Assembly: GCF_018595675.2 (NCBI RefSeq)
Contig: NZ_CP092333.1
Span: 3,434,001 to 3,498,000, forward strand
Length of the DNA: 64,000 bases
Reading direction: 5' to 3'
Source of the DNA: Flavihumibacter fluvii
Lineage (GTDB): Bacteria > Bacteroidota > Bacteroidia > Chitinophagales > Chitinophagaceae
The notes under the pieces were generated by a model. That model did no database searches. It was not told the DNA's origin and saw only the letters and a program-made list of their open reading frames with translations. The position numbers were made by a program, and so were the translations under genes. This document shows positions 28,748-37,382 of the stretch, in pieces (the first letter of the stretch is position 1; the number at the start of each line of letters is the position of its first letter).

Positions 28748-31700
28748 TTATTTTGATAAAAATTGCATGGCCTGTATTGCTACCGTTGCAGGTTCTTTCG
28801 GATATGCTGCCTTGCTTACAACATAGATATGGTGCGTTTTGCCATCTGTTACCGGATCAATTGCAAACGCGATCATTGTACCACCAAAACCTCCGGCTTT
28901 TTTAACTTCCGGAAGGCCTCCCTGTAATGTGGCCTCCCCTATTTTCTTTCCATCAACAGCATCCAGCCTCAATTCAAAGATAAATGCTGCTTTTGGTGGA
29001 GCCTGCCAGCCAAGCATCATTGAAGCGCCATTTACACCGGTAAGGTCAACATTTTCCACACTAAAGGAACCTGTTGGCTTTGGCACCAACAACAGTGTCA
29101 TTCCGTTATACTTTACTACAGAAAATTGATTTAGGTTGGTCGCTGTTTCAAAATCCAACTGGCTGCTTCTCAGCACTACACTGGAATTGCCTGTAAGTGG
29201 TTTGATATTATTTCCACCTTTATCCGTATAACTTGCAGATATCACCAATGCACCATTTGGCGTTGGTTTTTTATCAAGTGTGCCATTCACGGAACCTGAG
29301 GCCGGCAATGACTTCTGTGTTTTCACTGCGCCTGAAAGGGATTGTATATAAGAAATGATCTGGTGTGCATCATTGTCTTTCAGGTCCGGGTGCGCCGCCA
29401 TGGCCGTTTCACCCCAAACACCGGAACCGCCTTTTTGTATTTTACTGGTCAGGTAGGCAACAACATCTGCACGATCCTTATATTTCTTAGACACGTCTAC
29501 AAAAGATGGACCGATTGATTTCTCTGCTTCTTTATGGCAGGACTTACAGTCGAGCGATTGAATAAGGCTTCTTCCCATAGTCACCTCAGACATAACCTGG
29601 TGTCCCATTGAAGCACCGGCCTTATCCGGACCATCCACATAATCTGCAGATACAAACAACCCGGAAAGGTCTGAACCTGCTGCCGGATCATTTTTATCTG
29701 ACACTTTTACTTCATACTGCACCTTTTTATTAGGGAAGTAAAACGATTTATTGCCCAGGATATTGATGGTTACATCAGGGGTTTCGTTCCCTGCATAAAC
29801 AGATACAATTGTGCTTTTAGCAGATTCCTTTTTATCATCGCTAGCGGTAACAGATATAGCATACTCTCCTGCTTTGTTATACGTATATTCCAATTTGGGT
29901 TCAGTGGTTTCTTTTGTCTCACCATTGCCCAGGTTCCATGTATAGCTCAGCTTGTCTTTTTCGGGATCTTTTGCATCAACTGAAATAACGACCTTAAATG
30001 GAAGGATGCCGGAATTCTTATCCACAGAAATACCGGTAATCTTAGGCGCCCTGTTTCCACCATTATAATCAATCCTTGACAGACCCGCATCCGGATTTTT
30101 GGAAAACCATCCTGATCCATACTCCAGCATATAAAATTTACCATCAGGACCAACTTCCATATCGATTACAGAATTGAATTTGGTGTTCTCCATGAAGGGT
30201 TCCATCTTGTCAAAATCACCATTCTCACGCATCGTAACTGCTTTGAACCAGCCACGGATCCAATCATAAATGAATAGCTTCTTGTTATAATATTCCGGGT
30301 AACGGGTCTCCTTGGGAAACATATCGGTATAATAAATCGGACCCGCCATAGCATTCCTGCCTCCTGTTTTCACGGAAGGGAATTCCTTTGATTCGGCATA
30401 TGGGTACCAGATGAATGCCGGTGCTACCGGCGGTAATTCCCTGAGACCGGTATTATTCCTAGAATCATTGATTGGTTTGGCCGGATCAAACAATGGGCCT
30501 GATTTCCCCGTTGCATAATCATATGCATGGTAAGGATAATTGTTTCCGACAAATAACGGCCAACCGAAGAAGCCTGCCTTACGCGCCTGGTTCAATTCAT
30601 CATAGCCCCTTGGTCCACGCACATCAAAACTGTCTTCGCCAGCATCCGGACCAACCTCACCCCAATACAAAAATCCGTTTTTCTGGTCAACTGAGATCCG
30701 ATAAGGGTTGCGGTTACCCTGCACATAGATCTCAGGCCTTGTACCTGCGGTACCTTTCGGATAAAGGTTACCCTCAGGAATTTCATAACTGCCATCTGGC
30801 AGCACGCGTATCCTTAAAATCTTTCCCCTAAGGTCATTAGTGTTTCCTGAAGAACGACGGGCATCGTATTGTTCATGACCCGGACGGTCATCCAAAGGTC
30901 CAAAACCATTATTCACATAAGGCATTTTGGGCTCATTAAACGGCGTGGAATTATCACCGGTAGAAAGAAACAGAAGGCCGTCTTTATCAAATGCCACCGA
31001 ACCGCCGGTATGGCAACATATTTCCCTTTGGGAATAAAACTGCAGCACCACTTTTTCATTCGTCAGTGTATCGTTCTCGAATGTGAAACGCGAGAGACGG
31101 TTCACAGAGGTATCAGCCGGACTATAAAAAATATAAACAAACTTATTCTTAGCAAAATCAGGGTCTGCTTTAATTCCTAATACTCCCTCCTCAGCATTCG
31201 CACCGGCCGTTTTTGTTTTATAGTATGCATCCAGGAACAAGGCCTGCTTGAGGGTTGAGTCCCCTTTTTTATACAACATTACTTCACCCCTGCGCTGGGT
31301 AATCAATATATCCAGGTTCGGAAGGATGGTCATTTCGGTAGGCTCAAAAAACTGCCCGGAGATCAGTGCCGTTTTGGTAAAGCGGTTCTCTTCCGGAACA
31401 TTTTGCGTAGTGGCTTTTGAATATTCCAGTTTTTTATTTTCGCCAATCGCATATTTGATACCACCCAGTAAATGTTTCAGGAAATTATCATCAGTATAGG
31501 TTTCCCTGGTGTGCCCAAGTGCAGTATAAAAAGCACGGCCTCCGTCAAATTCATGGTACCAGGCCATAGGGTGGTTGTCACCGTTATGACCACCATTGTA
31601 TGACTTTTCATCAATGGTCATCAGTACCTTAATATCCTGGCTGATGTTTTTATAACTGTAAAACTCATCTGTCTTTGTCCATTTTTCCGGCAGGTGTTTA

Positions 31701-32194
31701 GTCGACTCATTGGTGCGGTCCACCACATTTAAAATCCCCTGCTGCACATTCGGAAATGTATCTTTCATACCTGGATGATCCAGGAAATATGCACCGGCAA
31801 GGCGGCCATACCATCCCCATTCATATTCGGTATCTGCCGCTGCGTGTATTCCCACATAACCACCACCAGCCTGGATATAGCGCTCAAAAGCAGCTTCCTG
31901 GTAATTATTCAGCACATCCCCTGTAGTACTTAAGAAAATAACTGAAGCGTATTTCTGCAAACTGTCATCTGTAAATAATTCACTGTTCGTGGTAGTATCT
32001 ACTTCAAAATTATTGGCAGCACCCAGTTTCTGGATAGCCGGAATACCATCAGGAATTGATTCGTGATGAAATCCTGCGGTCTTGTAAAATACCAGAACCC
32101 TGGGTTTTCCTGACCTGCCCGAACATGATGCCAGGCTAATCGCAACAAAAGCAATCATGATGCATATGATTGCTGAAGAAAATGATCTGATCAT
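28748..32194 (-). CDS. ThuA / PQQ-type sugar dehydrogenase / PKD / cytochrome c multidomain lipoprotein
   Basis: A 1148-residue lipoprotein (lipobox SLASC near residue 24). Domains in order are ThuA-like (about 32-255, GGYVGIHAAADTEYEW), a sorbosone/glucose dehydrogenase-type beta-propeller (about 270-700, VQGNRNPYRISVDQKNG), a PKD domain (about 715-805), a class I cytochrome c (CKSCH at 883-887) and a C-terminal beta-sandwich resembling CBM6 (about 990-1148). It probably oxidises a sugar outside the cytoplasm with PQQ or a similar cofactor, passes electrons to its own haem and holds glycan through the last domain. This architecture recurs in Bacteroidota; reaction and substrate are unproven. 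It precedes the TonB receptor by 32 bp. Confidence 0.85.
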   Translation of the reverse strand: MIRSFSSAIICIMIAFVAISLASCSGRSGKPRVLVFYKTAGFHHESIPDGIPAIQKLGAANNFEVDTTTNSELFTDDSLQKYASVIFLSTTGDVLNNYQEAAFERYIQAGGGYVGIHAAADTEYEWGWYGRLAGAYFLDHPGMKDTFPNVQQGILNVVDRTNESTKHLPEKWTKTDEFYSYKNISQDIKVLMTIDEKSYNGGHNGDNHPMAWYHEFDGGRAFYTALGHTRETYTDDNFLKHLLGGIKYAIGENKKLEYSKATTQNVPEENRFTKTALISGQFFEPTEMTILPNLDILITQRRGEVMLYKKGDSTLKQALFLDAYYKTKTAGANAEEGVLGIKADPDFAKNKFVYIFYSPADTSVNRLSRFTFENDTLTNEKVVLQFYSQREICCHTGGSVAFDKDGLLFLSTGDNSTPFNEPKMPYVNNGFGPLDDRPGHEQYDARRSSGNTNDLRGKILRIRVLPDGSYEIPEGNLYPKGTAGTRPEIYVQGNRNPYRISVDQKNGFLYWGEVGPDAGEDSFDVRGPRGYDELNQARKAGFFGWPLFVGNNYPYHAYDYATGKSGPLFDPAKPINDSRNNTGLRELPPVAPAFIWYPYAESKEFPSVKTGGRNAMAGPIYYTDMFPKETRYPEYYNKKLFIYDWIRGWFKAVTMRENGDFDKMEPFMENTKFNSVIDMEVGPDGKFYMLEYGSGWFSKNPDAGLSRIDYNGGNRAPKITGISVDKNSGILPFKVVISVDAKDPEKDKLSYTWNLGNGETKETTEPKLEYTYNKAGEYAISVTASDDKKESAKSTIVSVYAGNETPDVTINILGNKSFYFPNKKVQYEVKVSDKNDPAAGSDLSGLFVSADYVDGPDKAGASMGHQVMSEVTMGRSLIQSLDCKSCHKEAEKSIGPSFVDVSKKYKDRADVVAYLTSKIQKGGSGVWGETAMAAHPDLKDNDAHQIISYIQSLSGAVKTQKSLPASGSVNGTLDKKPTPNGALVISASYTDKGGNNIKPLTGNSSVVLRSSQLDFETATNLNQFSVVKYNGMTLLLVPKPTGSFSVENVDLTGVNGASMMLGWQAPPKAAFIFELRLDAVDGKKIGEATLQGGLPEVKKAGGFGGTMIAFAIDPVTDGKTHHIYVVSKAAYPKEPATVAIQAMQFLSK

Positions 32195-32208
32195 TGGTAG
32201 TATCTGTT

Positions 32209-33786
32209 TTATTGAGCTTTAAGCGCTTTTTCAATGGCCTTTTCGACCAGTGGTTCCATGATTTTATATCCTGCCAGGTTGGGATGGATGCCATCACCAG
32301 CCAGAGAAACCGGTAATCCATTCCTGTTATCGGCCATTGCTGAAAAATAATCAACATATATACAGCCGTTCTTTGCGGCAAAGTCTTTCAGCATTTTATT
32401 GAGGGCAATCACCTTTGGTGCCGGTTCCATTCCCGGTCTCCAGGGGAAATCATAGGCCGGTAATACAGAAGAAATGATTACTTTGATCTTATTAGCTTTT
32501 GCCAGGGTTGCCATGGAAACAATATTTCCAAAGGTTTCTTCCAGGGTCATTGGGCCGGTATTACCGGCGATATCATTGATGCCTGCCAATATCACCACAA
32601 CGGCAGGTTTTAAATCAATTACATCTGGCCTGAAACGCAACAACATCTGAGGCGTGGTTTGACCGCTGATACCCCGGTTAATATATTGTCGGCCTGCAAA
32701 AAATGCACTGTCGGTACTTTTCCACCCTTCTGTAATCGAATTACCCATAAAAACCACCCTGCTTTTTGACAAGGGTAATTTTGCTACTTCCTTATTCTCC
32801 TCAGCAAATCTTGCAAAGTTTGCCCAGTCGTTATGAAATCTTTTTTCTCCTTCAACTTCCCATTTTTTTACTTCCTGATAATTCGTCGTTGCCATCCAGC
32901 CTGTTGGATGTACAGGCCATAGCAATCCCTTAGCACCCAACCAATCACCAAAACGTTCTATCCAGGAATCCGTAGGGAGTTCTTGGACACGCATGCCAAA
33001 CCCATGCCCGCCCTTTTCAAACATATGCAATTCTGCAGGCTGGCCTGCGGCCAACCATTTGCTGTATAAAGCAACGCTGCTTGGCGCTAATCCCAGATTA
33101 TCGTCGGAAGCCGCCACTATAAATGCCGGCGTTTTTGCAGTTGGCACCTTATCCCCAATGGCCCCTCCTGTATATGCATAAACAGGCGCAATAAAATCGG
33201 GCCGATTAGTTTCATTGGAATTATAGGTTACCGCCATTGTCACGTTTCCGCCAGCTGAAAAACCCATGAAGCCTATCCGGTGCGGATCAATGCCATATAT
33301 TGTGGCATTCTTGCGCACATATTCAACAGCAGCAAGGCCATCATTCTTTGCCATTTCCACTACAGGCGCAACCTCTTCCTGAAATTTTTGGCCACTTGCA
33401 ATGGCATCCATCATTTCCTTTGGTGGATTATTAGTTTTACTGTGGAGCACCCGGTATTTTAAAACAAAAGCGGTCACGCCTTTTTTGCTAAGCCATTCAG
33501 CTACATCCATTCCTTCGCTATTTATAGAAAGCACCATAAAACCGCCACCCGGGGCAATGATCACTGCCGTACCGGTATTTGTGCCTTTCGGCTTAACTAC
33601 TGTAAGCGTCGGTTCCACCACATCATACACCAAAGGTGTATTAAACATGTTCACGTCCATCCGTTTTTCTTCCCAGTTCCATGATTCGGATCCAGGTGCT
33701 TTTCCTGGATATAATTTTATCACCTGGTTCTGTGACCAGGCACTTACACTTAAGATCGTGAAACCAAGTATTAATAATTTCCTCAT
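32209..33786 (-). CDS. Alpha/beta-hydrolase - SGNH hydrolase fusion (probable carbohydrate esterase)
   Basis: A 525-residue exported protein (signal ending SAWSQ). Residues about 25-290 form an alpha/beta-hydrolase of the BD-FAE/acetyl-esterase type, with the oxyanion motif IIAPGGGFMVL, nucleophile GFSAGGN and the His of GGHGFGM. Residues about 315-525 form an SGNH/GDSL esterase with block I VVFMGNSITEG, block III VVILAGINDIAGN and block V GDGIHPNLAGY. Two esterases in one chain suggest removal of two acyl groups, for example acetyl or feruloyl/methyl esters, from a decorated glycan. It lies between GH106 and the dehydrogenase lipoprotein in the same run. Confidence 0.88.
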   Translation of the reverse strand: MRKLLILGFTILSVSAWSQNQVIKLYPGKAPGSESWNWEEKRMDVNMFNTPLVYDVVEPTLTVVKPKGTNTGTAVIIAPGGGFMVLSINSEGMDVAEWLSKKGVTAFVLKYRVLHSKTNNPPKEMMDAIASGQKFQEEVAPVVEMAKNDGLAAVEYVRKNATIYGIDPHRIGFMGFSAGGNVTMAVTYNSNETNRPDFIAPVYAYTGGAIGDKVPTAKTPAFIVAASDDNLGLAPSSVALYSKWLAAGQPAELHMFEKGGHGFGMRVQELPTDSWIERFGDWLGAKGLLWPVHPTGWMATTNYQEVKKWEVEGEKRFHNDWANFARFAEENKEVAKLPLSKSRVVFMGNSITEGWKSTDSAFFAGRQYINRGISGQTTPQMLLRFRPDVIDLKPAVVVILAGINDIAGNTGPMTLEETFGNIVSMATLAKANKIKVIISSVLPAYDFPWRPGMEPAPKVIALNKMLKDFAAKNGCIYVDYFSAMADNRNGLPVSLAGDGIHPNLAGYKIMEPLVEKAIEKALKAQ

Positions 33787-33868
33787 ATTACAAGCAATTT
33801 CAGGGTGGTAAATATAAGTCCTTACTGAGACTATTGATCCATCTATCCGTGCATATTCTGCAACTATA

Positions 33869-36800
33869 TTATTGGGTTGTAATGATAACGTTTACAGGCC
33901 CCATCAATCCGGATGGTATCAGCTGGATCCCCGGTGGCTCCATCGAATTACCAAATATGGTATTTGTTGCGAATGTAAATCGTTGGTTTACCGGAAGGTT
34001 CTTATCTCCCTGCATCCTGTTTGTCCAGAGGTTGGTAACCTTAATTTCCAACACATTATTCCCTGCTTTTATAAATTTTGTTATGTCTACAACAAACGGT
34101 GTTTTCCAAAGAATTCCCAGTGATTTACCATTCAGGGTCAGTTCTGCTATTTCTTTTACAGCCCCCAGGTCAAGCCAGTATTTTCTGCCGGGTTCCAGTT
34201 TTGCCATCTGAAATGTCTTGGAATAGGAAGCAGTCCCTGAAAAATAACGCAACGTGCTGTCTGGTAAGTCTGACCAGGATTTTAAGGCATCTAATTTAAG
34301 GTTGGTGGTGTTTTTATACAGGTTGGGAAATGTCACCTGCCAGGTTCCGGTGATGCCCTGTTTTTTCTGCACAGTTATAACGGGTACTGTGAATGATTCC
34401 TGGCTTGTACTTTCATGAAATACGACAAAAACGGAACCATATTCATCAAAATTGTATGGCACAATCGTGACGCCATTTTCTACTCGGTAAGAAACAGGCT
34501 CGATAGTTGCATTATCAGGGTTCCATAATACGGGCACCTTCCCATTCACCCTGAATTTCAGTTCCAACTTTTCCTTCCTGAACAACTGGTTGGCTACAAA
34601 ATATATATCAGCATCTGATGTTTTCCGGTGAATAAAATTTACCTGGGTATTGAAAGCCGGCTTTGTAAAAATCATGTCTTCGGGGAAGCCAAGTGAATGC
34701 ATAATCTCAATAACAGGTTTGCCCCAGAATACTTTACCCTTTCCATATTCCTGGAAAGTAATACTTGTTCCATTGGTTGCACCCCAGATCGCATTTGCCA
34801 TAGATTCAACTTCCTTGTCTGCATTAGGGTAATTGGTCAAACCGGGAGCTGCTGTGGGTTTTGGCCCCAATATGGTTGCACCGGCATTCACCAGTTCCTG
34901 GATTTTTCTAAGCAGCGGAACACTCATTTTGATGAGCTTTGCAGGCAGGACCAACATTTTGTAGCGAACCCCATCGGGTAAAACGAGGTCACCATTCCGG
35001 ACCGACATTTTTTCAAGGATCACTTCTCCATTTACAAAATCAAATTTAAAGCCCTCGGGAACTTCGGGTACAAGTTTCTCCCAGAAGGGTGCTACGGATG
35101 GTGCATCCTCACCAATAAAATAGGCGATATCGCTCGTTGATTTTCCCTGCTGCAGCATATACGAACACCTTGCCAGGTAAGTGTTCCAGGCTACTGACTC
35201 CTCTGCCCAGGTATTGTGCCGTGTATAGTGTTGGCCAAAGATCGCCAGTGTAAAACCTGGTTTTTTATCATCCAGTGGCTGGTGTACCGATGTATGGACC
35301 ACAAACCTGTTAACCCCAAGGGTCATATAGTAATCGGCCATGTACTTTAGGAAGGAAGGCGGACCAAAAGGATTTTTTATATCTGTAAATGATTCTGCTG
35401 CAACAATTTTTTTATTGTAAATATGCGCTGCAGAAGCAGCTTCCAGGATATCGAAAGGATGTTCGAGCCTGAATTTGCTATCCTGTTCGGTCCAGAATTC
35501 ACCCATAGGAATATCTATAAGTCCCTTGCTCTTTAGTCCATCGCCCATCGTACCCAGGGCAGCACCAATGGCCTCACCATATACACCAATCCCTTTTTTA
35601 TGAAGGTAGGTACTGATTGTCTGGTAATGTTTTTCTGTAATCAGGTCAGCAATAGTATTCCGGAAATCCCAAAGGAACCGGTCGCTGATTTCAGAACTAC
35701 CTATGACCATTCCCGTAAGTACCGGAAGGAATGGTCGTGGGTCATAACCATTCCGCCTGGAAAATTCTTCCAGCATGTCATCTGTCCAGTTTTGCAGGTT
35801 TGCTTCCCAGCTATCCAGCAACAAATACTGCAATCCTTTTTCCCCATAGAGTGATCCAATGGCATCGAAATAAGGCTGCAGGTATTTATCGAGGTAACTG
35901 ATCACATGGTCAGCACTCATTTTATCTACTTCATAGCCGGTTAATTCGGGCGGTGCAGGACCGTTTTGTTGTCCGGTTAATGAAAAGCCCATCCGCAATA
36001 CCTTCCAGTTTCCGGGGGGTGGGGTCCAGGACAGGTTGCCATCTGGCTTCATAATACCAGTCAGGTCAATTACATCTTTTTTATCTATTGCATTACTGGT
36101 GGCAGGTGTCGGTACCGACTGGTATTCAAACATGAGTCCGAAAGCTGCTTTATCCTGCCATTGGTTTACCCTTGGGGATTGGTGTAATTGCAGTTCGGCA
36201 ATGGTATATTCTGTAGGTGGGGATGGCGGCCCTGCGAGCTGGCTTATACCTGAATGAATATCATAACCATCAGTCTGAATCGGCTTGAACTCGATCCTGA
36301 AGAACCTGGCCCTGGTTGGTGTAAATGTATATGTGCGGCTTGGTGATGGGCGGTGCTGTGATCCCGGAAAGGTCAGTACTGGAATAAATGACTGTCCATC
36401 GTTACTGACCAAAACTTGTCCGGTTGCCGGTGATGGAAAGAATCCAGAACCTTTGGTACTGGCGGCAATGGTAATGGCGCGGGCTTCGAAAGGCTGCTCA
36501 AATTCAAACTGGATAAATGCGGAAGAGGAGCCAGGCAGTACTTTCAGGTTCTCAGAAATAGCAAACCGGCCATCAGTTAATTTAACACCATCAACCGGGC
36601 TGCTGGACGAGAGTTTAGGATGTAGTTCCGCAATATTTAAGCCGGTATCTGGTATGCGGTATGCAAGAACAGCCACATCTTTATAAAAACCCTGTTCCTG
36701 GACCCCCGAAGGCGCATCCTGAAATTTACCGTTCTGCATAGGAGGCATTGGCAATTTACCCGTAAAGGGTGCAGCCCCTCTGACAATTACCTCACTCCAT

Positions 36801-37258
36801 ACTAATTTTTTCATCGCCTCTTCAGGCTTTACCATTGGACCACCTGTTTCACTCCAGCCACCGGCAGCTGATAAGGTCCACTCCAACCCCAACCTGGCTA
36901 CTTCGCTTGCAGTATGGTGCACAACATCTTTCCATGCCGGCGTATTAAAAACAATGGGTTGCCGGACAATTCTTGGTGTGCCTAAACTTGCTTCAAACAT
37001 TTGCATTCCGCCAATCCCAACACGGTTCATCCATTCTAGGTCTTTTGTGATACCTTCTTTGGTAACATTACCATTCATCCAATGCCACCAGACCCTTGGC
37101 TTTGCACTGGCTGGCGGAGTATTGAAGCCAAGTACCAGGCTGTCAAATCCATCCTGTGCCGAACTATTGGTGAAAGAAAATAACAGTATAAAAAATAGCA
37201 ACGGCCTAAAGGAAGGAATAATGTTCCTTGTATTAGATGACTGGAAATGGTCTGTCAT
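33869..37258 (-). CDS. Alpha-L-rhamnosidase, GH106
   Basis: A 1129-residue exported GH106 enzyme. The family N-terminus reads KPRVWWHWMNGNVTKEGI, followed by GIGGMQMFEAS. Central segments are LLLDSWEANLQNWTDDML and GEFWTEQDSKFRL, where conserved glutamates are candidates for catalysis. The C-terminal beta-sandwich (about 960-1129, ILWKTPFVVDITKFIKAGNN) is typical. It removes terminal alpha-linked L-rhamnose, feeding RhaT. The frame can begin at a TTG nine bases upstream, but the ATG before TDHFQ is the better start. A palindrome and promoter-like element precede it. Confidence 0.92.
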   Translation of the reverse strand: MTDHFQSSNTRNIIPSFRPLLFFILLFSFTNSSAQDGFDSLVLGFNTPPASAKPRVWWHWMNGNVTKEGITKDLEWMNRVGIGGMQMFEASLGTPRIVRQPIVFNTPAWKDVVHHTASEVARLGLEWTLSAAGGWSETGGPMVKPEEAMKKLVWSEVIVRGAAPFTGKLPMPPMQNGKFQDAPSGVQEQGFYKDVAVLAYRIPDTGLNIAELHPKLSSSSPVDGVKLTDGRFAISENLKVLPGSSSAFIQFEFEQPFEARAITIAASTKGSGFFPSPATGQVLVSNDGQSFIPVLTFPGSQHRPSPSRTYTFTPTRARFFRIEFKPIQTDGYDIHSGISQLAGPPSPPTEYTIAELQLHQSPRVNQWQDKAAFGLMFEYQSVPTPATSNAIDKKDVIDLTGIMKPDGNLSWTPPPGNWKVLRMGFSLTGQQNGPAPPELTGYEVDKMSADHVISYLDKYLQPYFDAIGSLYGEKGLQYLLLDSWEANLQNWTDDMLEEFSRRNGYDPRPFLPVLTGMVIGSSEISDRFLWDFRNTIADLITEKHYQTISTYLHKKGIGVYGEAIGAALGTMGDGLKSKGLIDIPMGEFWTEQDSKFRLEHPFDILEAASAAHIYNKKIVAAESFTDIKNPFGPPSFLKYMADYYMTLGVNRFVVHTSVHQPLDDKKPGFTLAIFGQHYTRHNTWAEESVAWNTYLARCSYMLQQGKSTSDIAYFIGEDAPSVAPFWEKLVPEVPEGFKFDFVNGEVILEKMSVRNGDLVLPDGVRYKMLVLPAKLIKMSVPLLRKIQELVNAGATILGPKPTAAPGLTNYPNADKEVESMANAIWGATNGTSITFQEYGKGKVFWGKPVIEIMHSLGFPEDMIFTKPAFNTQVNFIHRKTSDADIYFVANQLFRKEKLELKFRVNGKVPVLWNPDNATIEPVSYRVENGVTIVPYNFDEYGSVFVVFHESTSQESFTVPVITVQKKQGITGTWQVTFPNLYKNTTNLKLDALKSWSDLPDSTLRYFSGTASYSKTFQMAKLEPGRKYWLDLGAVKEIAELTLNGKSLGILWKTPFVVDITKFIKAGNNVLEIKVTNLWTNRMQGDKNLPVNQRFTFATNTIFGNSMEPPGIQLIPSGLMGPVNVIITTQ

Positions 37259-37331
37259 ATACGGCAATTTGATATCAGTAATTTGTTCAATTTATGCCGG
37301 TTTACTATCCTGCCCTATCCTGTGCGCTGCC

Positions 37332-37369
37332 CAAAATATAACCACGACACTATTTATGTCACTGTGACA
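37332..37369 (-). promoter_or_regulatory. Candidate promoter and palindromic operator upstream of GH106
   Basis: Read on the minus strand, a TATATTTTG element (37332-37340) resembles the Bacteroidota -7 box, with a weak GTG at the -33 position 19 bases before it. A perfect 13-bp palindrome, TGTCACTGTGACA (37357-37369), overlaps the -33 region. The 124-bp gap between the upstream lipoprotein gene and GH106 gives room for an internal promoter. Purely sequence-based. Confidence 0.3.
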
Positions 37370-37382
37370 CAATGAGATGTGC

